The notes under the pieces were generated by a model. That model searched no databases. It had not been told where the DNA came from and was given only the letters and a program-made list of their open reading frames with translations. From an uncultured Lachnospiraceae bacterium (GTDB lineage Bacteria > Bacillota > Clostridia > Lachnospirales > Lachnospiraceae), in contig CAJUGJ010000003.1 of the NCBI GenBank assembly GCA_910586015.1, forward strand, positions 62,001 to 126,000: a stretch of 64,000 nucleotides of DNA. The letters are read 5' to 3'. Made by a program: the position numbers and the translations under genes. Shown piece after piece: positions 51,384-59,755 of the stretch; position 1 is the first letter of the stretch; every line of letters begins with the position of its first letter.

Positions 51384-52886
51384 ATGACAAAACAGGAATA
51401 TATGGATCAATTAAAAGAAAAATTGAAAATTTTTGATGATGAACTGGCAAAAGAAATTGTAGATGATTATGAAAGCCACTTTCATGATGGAAATGCAAAT
51501 GGCAGAAGTGAAGAGGAAATTTGTGAAGAACTAGGTAGTATTGATGAATTGGTAGAGGAATTAAAACAACTTTATCAGCCAAAACAAAAACAAGAAAGTG
51601 GAAATAAGAATAAGAGCAGTTTTAGTTTTAATGTAGGCGATATTATTAATGATACTTTAAATAAAGCGGGAAATTTTGCAGATACTATTATAAAAGAAAT
51701 AAAGAGTGGAGATGCTCTAAATAAAGCGGGAAATTTTGCAGACAGTATTGCTAAAGGAATTAAGGATGGTATTAATAAAACAGTATACGCAACACATCCA
51801 AAAGATGATGAAGTAGAAGTAGAACGTATGAAAGAAAATACAGAAACATGTAAGAGGGCTGTTATTGATGCTGGCTGTGCAGATGTAACGGTAGACTATT
51901 CAGAAAATCAGGAATTTCATATAGAATACTTTAATCATGGAAACATGAAGGAACAGATGTTATATCATTTTTATGGAGAACAAAAAGGAGATACTTTTCA
52001 TGGAAGAATTGTAAAAGAAGAAGGAAAAAGTGGATTCTTTCAGAAAATGTCAAGTCCTGATATTGAGATTAATATTAAAGTTCCAAAAGGATTTGAATTT
52101 ATTGAAATTCAAACAAGTAGTGGAGAGGTTCGTGCAGAACATCTGAATATAGGAGAAATGAGAGTAGTAACAGCAAGTGGTGATATTATACAAGAAGAAA
52201 TTGAAATTACTCGCTGCCAATTAGAAAGTGCAAGTGGTGAAGTAAAGATAAAAGGAATGAAAGCAAAGATACTACAATTTAATACAAAGAGCGGAGATAT
52301 TATTTTAGAAAATTGTGTATCAGAAAATGGCGATTTTAGAAGCCTTAGCGGAGAAGTTCAGGGAAAAGAGATTCATATTCTGAATTTTGAAGCTAGTACA
52401 GCAAGTGGCGATAACAGATTCGAAAAAGTAATAGCAGATACCGTTCATTTAAGTTCTAAAAGCGGAGATGTTTTCTTAGAAAACAGTACAGTAAAAGAGG
52501 TTCGTGCAAATTCTGTTAGTGGAGATGCAGAAATTGAAAATGTGATAGCAGAAAAATTGTATATTACTTCTGTCAGCGGGGATACAGAAATTCGTGCGAA
52601 ATCCAATAGTATTCAGGCACAAAGTACAAGTGGTGATATTGGAGTAGTTGCAGAAGGAAATATTGTAGGCAGTTTTCAAGTTGTCAGCGGCAATATTGAC
52701 TTAGAAATTGATAATAATGGTGAAGGATATGTTGCAGAAATGAATGTTATGAGTGGGGATACCAGCTTAAAATGTAAAGAAGAAAAGAGATACGGCTGTA
52801 ATCGTGGAACATTTACAATAGGAGAAGGTAAGAGTAAAGTTAGCATCAACAGTATGTCTGGAGATGTTACGATTCGTTCTGAATAA
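51384..52886 (+). CDS. HAAS/DUF1700 plus DUF4097 beta-repeat protein
   Basis: About 500 residues. The N-terminal DUF1700 (HAAS) helical domain (KQEYMDQLKEKLKIF ... EEELKQLY-like region, about 1-70) is followed by two similar ALNKAGNFADTI-type segments and then a DUF4097 beta-helix with about twelve repeats built around SGD/SGE turns (for example ASGDIIQ, KSGDVFL, VSGDTEI, MSGDVTI). It is likely cytoplasmic or membrane-associated and co-regulated with PadR. The ATG at 51384 is chosen because AAGGAGG lies 9 bases upstream. Confidence 0.85.
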   Translation: MTKQEYMDQLKEKLKIFDDELAKEIVDDYESHFHDGNANGRSEEEICEELGSIDELVEELKQLYQPKQKQESGNKNKSSFSFNVGDIINDTLNKAGNFADTIIKEIKSGDALNKAGNFADSIAKGIKDGINKTVYATHPKDDEVEVERMKENTETCKRAVIDAGCADVTVDYSENQEFHIEYFNHGNMKEQMLYHFYGEQKGDTFHGRIVKEEGKSGFFQKMSSPDIEINIKVPKGFEFIEIQTSSGEVRAEHLNIGEMRVVTASGDIIQEEIEITRCQLESASGEVKIKGMKAKILQFNTKSGDIILENCVSENGDFRSLSGEVQGKEIHILNFEASTASGDNRFEKVIADTVHLSSKSGDVFLENSTVKEVRANSVSGDAEIENVIAEKLYITSVSGDTEIRAKSNSIQAQSTSGDIGVVAEGNIVGSFQVVSGNIDLEIDNNGEGYVAEMNVMSGDTSLKCKEEKRYGCNRGTFTIGEGKSKVSINSMSGDVTIRSE

Positions 52887-52903
52887 TATAGAATAAATTT
52901 AAT

Positions 52904-52950
52904 AAAAAGTGAGCTAAAGGGTAGATTTTTATTTAGCTCACTTTTTTATT
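52904..52950 (+). terminator. Terminator of the PadR/DUF4097 operon
   Basis: A stem of about 14 bp (52904-52917 with 52932-52945: AAAAGTGAGCTAAA/TTTAGCTCACTTTT) followed by a T-tract. Confidence 0.85.
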
Positions 52951-53030
52951 GGAAATATATCATAAATTTAAAAAATTTTTTAGAAAAAGGTATGGACTAT
53001 TTTATGGTTTTATGAGAAAATATGAAAGAG

Positions 53031-53109
53031 GCGGATGTCGAATCTGAAAGACGGGAACATTGCCCGTTCCTTCTACATAGGTCGTTTGACCAAGCAGGAA
53101 GACAGATGC
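53031..53109 (+). promoter_or_regulatory. Structured leader RNA (riboswitch candidate) of the NifU-like operon
   Basis: Three helices are visible: P1 ATCTG/CAGAT (53042-53046 with 53103-53107), or alternatively TGTC/GACA (53036-53039 with 53101-53104); P2 ACGGG/CCCGT (53051-53055 with 53063-53067); P3 TCCT/AGGA (53068-53071 with 53096-53099) topped by GGTC-GTTT-GACC (53080-53091). No known riboswitch class could be matched by eye. The two P1 alternatives are mutually exclusive. It ends 35 bases before the start codon. Confidence 0.5.
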
Positions 53110-53143
53110 AAATTTTGAATGATGAATCGAAAGGAGTATCAAC

Positions 53144-53836
53144 ATGATTTATTCACATGAAGTAGAAGAGATGTGTCCAGTGGCACAGGGAGTACATCAC
53201 GGAGCTGCACCGATCCCAGAGGAAGCAAAATGGGTAAAATCCAAAGAAGTTAAGGATATTTCCGGTTTGACACACGGAATTGGCTGGTGTGCTCCACAAC
53301 AGGGGGCTTGTAAGCTGACTTTGAATGTGAAAGAGGGAATTATTCAAGAAGCATTAGTAGAAACGATTGGATGTTCCGGAATGACCCATTCTGCAGCAAT
53401 GGCAGCAGAAATTCTTCCTGGTTTAACTGTTTTAGAAGCATTAAATACAGATCTTGTATGTGATGCTATCAATACAGCAATGAGAGAATTGTTCTTACAA
53501 ATTGCATACGGCAGAACTCAAAGTGCATTTTCAGAAGAAGGACTTCCAATTGGTGCAGGTTTAGAAGACTTAGGAAAAGGATTAAGAAGTCAAGTTGGTA
53601 CAATGTACGGAACTTTAAAGAAAGGTCCTCGTTATCTTGAAATGGCAGAAGGATATGTAACAGGAATCGCTTTGGATGAAGAAGATCAGATCATTGGTTA
53701 TCAGTTTGTCAGCCTTGGAAAGATGACTGATTTCATCAAAAAGGGAGATGATCCAAATACAGCATATGAGAAAGCAAAAGGACAATATGGTCGTGTTGCA
53801 GATGCCGTTAAAATCATCGATCCTAGAAAAGAATAA
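53144..53836 (+). CDS. NifU-like iron-sulfur assembly scaffold-type protein
   Basis: 230 residues. A region with CAPQQGACKLTLNVKEGIIQ and IGCSGMTHSAAMAAEIL resembles the IscU/NifU scaffold fold with conserved cysteines, and the gene is always paired with a GGGtGRT gene in Lachnospiraceae as far as I recall. It probably acts in iron-sulfur cluster handling, but the function is not established. GAAAGGAG precedes the ATG. Operon with the following gene (79-base gap). Confidence 0.75.
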   Translation: MIYSHEVEEMCPVAQGVHHGAAPIPEEAKWVKSKEVKDISGLTHGIGWCAPQQGACKLTLNVKEGIIQEALVETIGCSGMTHSAAMAAEILPGLTVLEALNTDLVCDAINTAMRELFLQIAYGRTQSAFSEEGLPIGAGLEDLGKGLRSQVGTMYGTLKKGPRYLEMAEGYVTGIALDEEDQIIGYQFVSLGKMTDFIKKGDDPNTAYEKAKGQYGRVADAVKIIDPRKE

Positions 53837-53915
53837 TTGTCCAAGAGATCTCAAAGAAGGATTACAGTCTTTGATGGATTCTGTTTTTTGCAAATAACAA
53901 GGAGGATAGGAAACA

Positions 53916-54926
53916 ATGGCTTTATTTGAATCATATGAGAGAAGAATTGATAAAATTAATACTGTATTAAACAGCTATGGAATTGCTTCCATTGAAGAAG
54001 CAGAAAAGATTACAAAAGATGCTGGTTTAAATGTCTATGACATGATCAAAGGAATTCAGCCAATCTGTTTTGAAAATGCTTGTTGGGCTTATATTGTTGG
54101 TGCAGCAATTGCAATTAAGAAAAACTGTAAAAGAGCAGCAGATGCTGCTGCAGCAATTGGAGAAGGTCTTCAGTCTTTTTGTATTCCAGGCTCTGTTGCC
54201 GATAACCGTAAAGTTGGATTAGGACATGGTAATCTTGCAAAGATGCTTTTGGAAGAGGAAACAGACTGTTTTGCATTTTTAGCAGGTCATGAATCTTTTG
54301 CCGCAGCAGAAGGTGCAATCGGAATTGCAATGTCTGCAAATAAGGTTCGTAAGAAACCACTTCGTGTTATCTTAAATGGTCTTGGAAAAGATGCTGCTCA
54401 GATTATTTCCAGAATTAATGGTTTTACTTATGTAGAAACAGAATATGATCCTTATAAGAATGAGGTAAAAGAAGTATTCCGTAAAGCATACTCCAATGGT
54501 CCTCGTGCCAAGGTAAATTGTTATGGTGCAAATGATGTCTGTGAAGGTGTTGCGATCATGCACAAAGAAGGAGTAGATGTATCCATTACTGGAAACTCCA
54601 CAAATCCAACCAGATTCCAACATCCAGTTGCAGGAACTTATAAGAAAGAATGTATGGAACAGGGAAAGAAATATTTCTCCGTTGCATCTGGTGGTGGTAC
54701 AGGAAGAACACTTCATCCAGATAACATGGCAGCAGGTCCAGCATCCTATGGTATGACAGATACCCTTGGAAGAATGCACTCTGATGCACAATTTGCAGGA
54801 TCTTCTTCTGTTCCAGCACATGTAGAAATGATGGGATTGATCGGTGCAGGAAATAACCCTATGGTTGGAATGACAGTAGCAGTAGCAGTAGCCATTCAGG
54901 AAGCTGCCGATGCTGGAAAGTTCTAA
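53916..54926 (+). CDS. GGGtGRT protein
   Basis: 336 residues with the eponymous motif in VASGGGTGRTLHPDNMA (about residue 255-270). Other features are an N-terminal helical region, GLGHGNLAKMLLEEETDCFAFLAGHESFAAAEGA (in part) and C-terminal GAGNNPMVGMTVAVAVAIQ. The biochemical role is unknown; it is found with the NifU-like gene. AAGGAGG precedes the ATG. Ends at a strong hairpin terminator. Confidence 0.85.
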   Translation: MALFESYERRIDKINTVLNSYGIASIEEAEKITKDAGLNVYDMIKGIQPICFENACWAYIVGAAIAIKKNCKRAADAAAAIGEGLQSFCIPGSVADNRKVGLGHGNLAKMLLEEETDCFAFLAGHESFAAAEGAIGIAMSANKVRKKPLRVILNGLGKDAAQIISRINGFTYVETEYDPYKNEVKEVFRKAYSNGPRAKVNCYGANDVCEGVAIMHKEGVDVSITGNSTNPTRFQHPVAGTYKKECMEQGKKYFSVASGGGTGRTLHPDNMAAGPASYGMTDTLGRMHSDAQFAGSSSVPAHVEMMGLIGAGNNPMVGMTVAVAVAIQEAADAGKF

Positions 54927-54940
54927 AGAATATTGATTTT

Positions 54941-54990
54941 TTCAGGGTTTTCATTGATATGAATTGTCAACGAAAACCCTGAATTTTGCC
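54941..54990. terminator. Bidirectional terminator after the GGGtGRT gene
   Basis: A 12-bp stem TTCAGGGTTTTC/GAAAACCCTGAA (54941-54952 with 54972-54983) followed by TTTTG; on the minus strand AAAAAATCAATA-flanking gives T's as well. It separates the convergent MGMT genes. Confidence 0.8.
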
Positions 54991-55017
54991 ACATAGCACA
55001 AATGATCTTTTTGTATT

Positions 55018-55326
55018 CTAACAACTCCACTGACATTTTTTCATGTTTACATGAAAATGATCTTTAAATTCTATACCTTCCTCAAGTAGCAAATTTTTCT
55101 GTTCATAGAAATAAGGGGCTAATCTTCCTGAATAATTTACAACACGATGGCATGGAAATTTGCCATAGTACTCTGATATACTCAAAACTTTTCCTACAAG
55201 TCTTGCATTTTTATCTCTGCCGATCAGTTTTGCAATTTGTCCATAGGAGGCTACTTTTCCTTTTGGTATTTCTTCTACAACAGAAAGGATTTCGTAAATT
55301 AAATCCTCTGTAAGAATGGTAGACAT
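55018..55326 (-). CDS. MGMT-family DNA-binding protein, short (ATL-like size)
   Basis: 102 residues with the MGMT DNA-binding domain (PKGKVASYGQIAKLIG, arginine-finger region and the PCHRVV active-site motif). The alkyl-acceptor Cys is present, unlike in alkyltransferase-like proteins, but the N-terminal domain of Ogt is missing. It starts one base after the stop of the Ogt gene (TAAaATG), so it is coupled with it. Likely role: repair or flagging of O6-alkylguanine. Confidence 0.85.
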   Translation of the reverse strand: MSTILTEDLIYEILSVVEEIPKGKVASYGQIAKLIGRDKNARLVGKVLSISEYYGKFPCHRVVNYSGRLAPYFYEQKNLLLEEGIEFKDHFHVNMKKCQWSC

Positions 55327-55327
55327 T

Positions 55328-55843
55328 TTATAATTTCCTTTCCATTTTTATATCTGCTTTTTCTAGTATAAGAAGCTTTAATTTTTTATCAATACCGCCT
55401 GCATATCCTGTCAGATTTCCAGTTGTTCCAATCACTCTATGACATGGTATAATGAGAGAAATAGGGTTATGACCAACTGCACCACCAACAGCTTGTGCAG
55501 ACATTTTTTCAAGTCCCTTCTGCTTTGCTATTCTTTGTGCAATTTCTTTGTAAGTCATGGTCTGTCCAAATGGAATGGTAAGAAGAATTTTCCATACAGT
55601 TTCACGAAAAGATGTAGTTTTCATAGATAGTTGTGGAGTGAAATTAGGCTCTTTTCCACTAAAATAAATATCCAACCATTTATCAGTCTGTCTAAAAATA
55701 GAAAGGTCTTTCTGTTCATGATTTTTTGTAAGTGTAATACCAAAGTATTTCTGACCATCAAACCATAAACCTATTAAGGCTTTTCCGTCACTTGCAAGTG
55801 TAATTTTCCCAAGAGGTGAATTATAATAGTGTATATATTCCAT
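55328..55843 (-). CDS. ogt: Methylated-DNA--protein-cysteine methyltransferase
   Basis: A full-size MGMT (about 171 residues) with N-terminal ribonuclease-like domain (YYNSPLGKITLASDGKAL, LIGLWFDGQKYF) and the C-terminal reaction centre LIIPCHRVIG; the helix-turn-helix is FGQTMTYKEIAQRIAKQKGL. It repairs O6-methylguanine by suicidal transfer. The ATG at 55843 follows GAGGAT; the upstream ATG at 55855 overlaps the ribosome-binding site. Confidence 0.92.
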   Translation of the reverse strand: MEYIHYYNSPLGKITLASDGKALIGLWFDGQKYFGITLTKNHEQKDLSIFRQTDKWLDIYFSGKEPNFTPQLSMKTTSFRETVWKILLTIPFGQTMTYKEIAQRIAKQKGLEKMSAQAVGGAVGHNPISLIIPCHRVIGTTGNLTGYAGGIDKKLKLLILEKADIKMERKL

Positions 55844-56065
55844 TTTTATCCTCATTTCTGTTTTATTGAACTACATCAAAGTATTATTTTCTTTTACTTC
55901 ATTTGTTTTATACCATAACCTTTATAGGAAAATAATTTTAAGGAATTTGTATATTTTCAGATTGTTGAAGAAGTGGTAGATAGAAATAAAGCAATTCATT
56001 CAAACTAGATAAAAGATATTAGGATATGTTAGTCTAAATCATTAAAAATGTATTTCATAATTAAA

Positions 56066-56136
56066 AGCAGATAACGGGAATCGAACCCGCCTATCCAGCT
56101 TGGGAAGCTGGCATTCTACCAATGAACTATATCTGC
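56066..56136 (-). tRNA. tRNA-Gly (anticodon CCC)
   Basis: Cloverleaf on the minus strand: acceptor GCAGATA/TATCTGC, D-arm GTTC ATTGGTA GAAT, anticodon arm CCAGC TTCCCAA GCTGG (anticodon CCC), T-arm CGGGT TCGATTC CCG-type, discriminator T. The terminal CCA is not encoded. A T-rich tail follows. Confidence 0.93.
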
Positions 56137-56196
56137 CTGCAAAGAATTTATCCTTATTATATCATAAATTCAAAAATTTGCAATAAAAATTCTTAA

Positions 56197-58794
56197 CTAA
56201 ATATTTTCATTTTTGAGTACATCGACAGTATTTTCCTTGTTTAATTTTCCGACTGAATACCACATTGTAAAAAATATAATAAAGGTAATTCCGATAATTG
56301 CAATTAAGGTTGGTAGGATAGGAAGCAGCATTTTAATTTCTACACCAATAGAAATTTCATGATAAATTAAATAATCCATTAAAATCGATAGCGGAAGTCC
56401 ATATAAAATCGAACGACTAATACAAAATAAACATTCATATCTTGTCACTTGTTTTAAGTCTTTTGATGTCATTCCAACAGAATGTAGCATTGCAAATTCT
56501 CTTTTACGAAGAGAAATATTAGTTGAAATAGTATGAAATACATTAACTATAGCAATTAGTGTGATTAAAATAATAAAACCATAAGATAGAACATGAATTG
56601 CCATTAGTGTACTGCGATCTCCCTGTGTTTCCTGAGCAACATCATATAAATTTCCATCTCTGCCATTTATAATGCCATTCTCCAAAAGATAACCCTGAAT
56701 TTCTTGATAAGCTTTTATATGATCTTTTGCCTGAAATACAAGACGAGTAAACATAGAATATTCAGAAAATTCATACGGTTCTAAAAATGTTTCAAATTGT
56801 ACTTTAGGTAAAAGGATAATTAAAGAATCTAAATTATTATTAAAATCAGCACCTATTGGCAGTGAAGAAACAACATCAGATAATAAAATATCTTGAGTAG
56901 TATGAATATTTTCTATTGTTTGAAATTGTATTAATTTTGGAAGTTCCTGTTTTGCAAAAGTGTCTGTAAAAGAAAGAGCTAAATTGGTATGAGTATTTAA
57001 TATTTTTCCCTGTTGATATCGACCATTTTTGATATACTTTTTTTGATCAAATAGGACACCTCTGTTTTGTTTTGCTGTCAGATATGGTTTGGGATCTAAA
57101 TTCTGTGACTGCATAAATTCTTCAAAGTCTTGATTCTCCATAATATAAAGAAGAACAGTAGTGGTCGATTCTTTTGCTGCCTGTTCGGGATCTTCAAAAA
57201 ATTCAAAAGGAACAGTAACATCTAAAATACTCTTTTGCATGATTTTTCCGTCTTGTGCGATATTTTTCTGCAAAATGTTATTAAGACATTCTTTTAATTT
57301 CGAATAAGATACTTCTTCATTATATAAATGAAAATAAATATCTCCCTTATATACTGCATCTTGTAATACAAAAGAGCTGCTATTATCTAAATAGGATACG
57401 AAAGAAGATGCACTGATAAATAGTACCATACTAAGAACTAAGGAAATAATGATACTTTTATATTTCTTTTTGCTTCTTCTATAATTTTTTAAAGATAATA
57501 CCCATTTAAAACCAAATAACTTATAAAGCCATTTTGAAGTTTTGACTATTTTTTTTGGAATTTTAATATCTTTTGTCTGGTGAATGGCTTCCATTGGACT
57601 GACTTTTCCAGAACGAATAGCAGGAATCCATGCGGAAATAAATATAGTAAAGGCGGATAGTAAAACAGATGTTAAAATAGAAATCCAAGAAATACTTAAT
57701 CCCATTCCACGTTTGCTGTCTCCTACAAGCTGTACTAATCCATTTCCAATAAATTTAAGAGTTATTCCAATGCCTATAATCCCTGATAATATCCCAAGAG
57801 GAATTCCAATCAGACCTACTATAGCAGCTTCTGTTCGAATCATTTTATGAAGCTGCCGTTTTGTTGCCCCAACAGAAGTCAGAAGTCCAAACTGTTTGGT
57901 ACGTTCACTGACTGAGATAGAAAAAGCATTATAGATTAAAATAACAGAACCACCTGTAATTAAAATAAAAATTAAAAATGCAAGTCCTTCAATTACACGA
58001 TAAAATCGGGAATTATCAACTGCTCCTTGATATCTTAATAAAATGGTATGAAGGATAGGTTTTTTTTCAAGATCGATTGTATCAGCAAAAGAAAAGATAT
58101 TTTTAGGTTGCTTTACAGTTAAATATAAATCTTGTATCATTTGCGAGTCTTGTTTTGGTATAGTAATCATAGTATAACCAACTGTATTAAAAGTTTCTAT
58201 TCCTAAGGATTCATAAATTCCTACAATGGTAAAGGACTGTTTTGAGGTATCAATCAGTTCTTCTGTTTCTGAGTAATAATCTAGCTGTCCTAACAATTTT
58301 TCTCCATCTATACGTTTTCCAATTAAAAAACTGAGTGTCTGACCAATATTGTATTCTTGAGTGCTATCATCATATAAAAGCATTTCATATGGTATAGCAA
58401 TTTCTCCTTCCTGTTGTGGGAAACGCCCTCCTATTAATTTGGGATTTAACATTTCGTATGCTTCTTTAGAAAAGCCTGCAAAACAAAAGTATGATTTTTG
58501 AAAGGGCTGCTCGTTTCTTTTAGCATATCCTTGTATTTGTACTATAGCAGCAGTTTGAATCTGGTCTTTTTCAATAATATTTTGAATCTCTGTTGGTGTC
58601 AGTGAACCATATCCCATATGCCAACTTCCTTCTTGTTCTATAACACTTTCTTTTAAATAGGTTTGGATACTAGATAAAATTGTCGCTACAGCAGTAAACA
58701 TTGCAGTAGAAAGAATTACACCAATAATTGTGATTAAAGTTCGAATTTTGTTTTGTTTTAAATTTTTTATAGTTAGTTTCGAAAATATATTCAT
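56197..58794 (-). CDS. ABC transporter permease, FtsX family
   Basis: 865 residues with the FtsX/MacB-type layout: an N-terminal helix (TLITIIGVILSTAMFTAVAT), a large extracytoplasmic domain, three helices near 275-400 (with ERTKQFGLLTSVGATKRQLH coupling motif), a second N-type helix (IIISLVLSMVLFIS, about 450), a second ectodomain and three C-terminal helices (about 745-850; KREFAMLHSVGMTSKDLKQV). It is the membrane partner of the ATPase, with a one-base start/stop overlap. Such exporters often deal with antimicrobial peptides or lipids. Confidence 0.88.
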   Translation of the reverse strand: MNIFSKLTIKNLKQNKIRTLITIIGVILSTAMFTAVATILSSIQTYLKESVIEQEGSWHMGYGSLTPTEIQNIIEKDQIQTAAIVQIQGYAKRNEQPFQKSYFCFAGFSKEAYEMLNPKLIGGRFPQQEGEIAIPYEMLLYDDSTQEYNIGQTLSFLIGKRIDGEKLLGQLDYYSETEELIDTSKQSFTIVGIYESLGIETFNTVGYTMITIPKQDSQMIQDLYLTVKQPKNIFSFADTIDLEKKPILHTILLRYQGAVDNSRFYRVIEGLAFLIFILITGGSVILIYNAFSISVSERTKQFGLLTSVGATKRQLHKMIRTEAAIVGLIGIPLGILSGIIGIGITLKFIGNGLVQLVGDSKRGMGLSISWISILTSVLLSAFTIFISAWIPAIRSGKVSPMEAIHQTKDIKIPKKIVKTSKWLYKLFGFKWVLSLKNYRRSKKKYKSIIISLVLSMVLFISASSFVSYLDNSSSFVLQDAVYKGDIYFHLYNEEVSYSKLKECLNNILQKNIAQDGKIMQKSILDVTVPFEFFEDPEQAAKESTTTVLLYIMENQDFEEFMQSQNLDPKPYLTAKQNRGVLFDQKKYIKNGRYQQGKILNTHTNLALSFTDTFAKQELPKLIQFQTIENIHTTQDILLSDVVSSLPIGADFNNNLDSLIILLPKVQFETFLEPYEFSEYSMFTRLVFQAKDHIKAYQEIQGYLLENGIINGRDGNLYDVAQETQGDRSTLMAIHVLSYGFIILITLIAIVNVFHTISTNISLRKREFAMLHSVGMTSKDLKQVTRYECLFCISRSILYGLPLSILMDYLIYHEISIGVEIKMLLPILPTLIAIIGITFIIFFTMWYSVGKLNKENTVDVLKNENI

Positions 58795-59477
58795 TATTTT
58801 CTTATCCTTTCGTCACGTATTATTTTTCCGTCTTCAATAGCAAGAACTCGATCTGCTTGGAGTGCAATCGATTCGTCATGCGTAATTACAATCAGGGTTT
58901 GATTATATTTTCGATTAGAGTATTTTAAAAGGGATATAATTTCTTGACTATTTTTAGAATCCAAATTTCCAGTCGGCTCGTCTGCAAGAACAACAGCAGG
59001 ACCATTCATTAAAGCTCTTCCAATCGAAACTCTTTGCTGTTGACCACCAGAAAGCTGATTGGGAAGATGACTCTTTCGATTTTGCAATTTTAAAATGTCT
59101 AATAGTTCATTTAACCATTCTTCATTGACTTTTCTTCCGTCCATCAATACCGGAAGAGTAATATTTTCCCATACATTTAATACAGGAATTAAGTTAAAAA
59201 ACTGATAGATCAATCCAACTTGTCTTCTTCGAAAAATAGCAAGTTCTTCTTCGTTTTGTTGATAAACATCTCTTCCATCAACATAAACTTTGCCAGATGT
59301 AGGGCGATCTACACCTCCTATAATATGCAGTAATGTTGATTTTCCAGAGCCAGAAGAACCGATAATTGCTACAAATTCTCCTCTTTCCACACTAAAAGAA
59401 ACACCATTTAAAGCTTTTACCTCATTTTCATTTGGATTATAGATCTTAGTGAGATTCTCAACTCTTAAAATTTCCAT
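58794..59477 (-). CDS. ABC transporter ATP-binding protein (LolD/MacB-like)
   Basis: About 227 residues: Walker A GSSGSGKSTLLHIIGG, Q-loop YQFFNLIPVLNV, signature LSGGQQQRVSIGRALM, Walker B VVLADEPTGNLD and the H-switch VITHD. The ATG at 59477 (MEILRVENL) is chosen because GAGGAT lies upstream; the longer frame to 59639 would begin upstream of the promoter. It forms a unit with the FtsX permease. Confidence 0.92.
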   Translation of the reverse strand: MEILRVENLTKIYNPNENEVKALNGVSFSVERGEFVAIIGSSGSGKSTLLHIIGGVDRPTSGKVYVDGRDVYQQNEEELAIFRRRQVGLIYQFFNLIPVLNVWENITLPVLMDGRKVNEEWLNELLDILKLQNRKSHLPNQLSGGQQQRVSIGRALMNGPAVVLADEPTGNLDSKNSQEIISLLKYSNRKYNQTLIVITHDESIALQADRVLAIEDGKIIRDERIRK

Positions 59478-59531
59478 ATCTATCCTCATTTCTGCTATAC
59501 AATATCTTGCACTAGCAATTTTTATGTTTCT

Positions 59532-59584
59532 ATTATAACGAAGCCAAATGACATCTGCGTGACTTTTAAGTGACAAAATTGTCA
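59532..59584 (-). promoter_or_regulatory. Promoter and response-regulator box of the ABC operon
   Basis: On the minus strand a perfect TATAAT (59537-59532) has no good -35 hexamer. About 40 bases upstream of it lies the inverted repeat TGACAAAATTGTCA (59571-59584), followed by further GTCA/GTCAC repeats. This is the arrangement of a promoter activated by a bound response regulator, presumably the one coded at 60761-61432. Confidence 0.6.
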
Positions 59585-59605
59585 TTTTGGAATTACAAAC
59601 GTAAA

Positions 59606-59646
59606 AAAAGTGTATGGAATAGTGATGTAAACCATACACTTTTATG
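59606..59646. terminator. Terminator of the two-component operon
   Basis: On the minus strand AAAAGTGTATGG/CCATACACTTTT (59643-59632 with 59617-59606) forms a 12-bp stem followed by TTTACG, about 110 bases after the histidine kinase stop. It insulates the ABC operon promoter from the kinase transcript. Confidence 0.7.
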
Positions 59647-59755
59647 ATTTTTCAAAAAATTATATTTAGTGATAGGATATGTATTTCTCTAAATCTCGCC
59701 TATCTCAATGTTCTTTTGAAGGCTCTGAATCTAAAAATCTATACACAATATAACA

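Noticed and set aside
51650..52886. CRISPR-like or DNA tandem repeat array.
   Set aside because: The repeats are protein repeats with divergent codons inside one open frame; spacing is not constant at the DNA level and there are no spacers.
53031..53109. Assignment to a known riboswitch class (TPP, SAM, cobalamin, THF, NiCo, c-di-GMP).
   Set aside because: None of the conserved core sequences that I know could be matched with confidence, so it is only reported as a structured leader.
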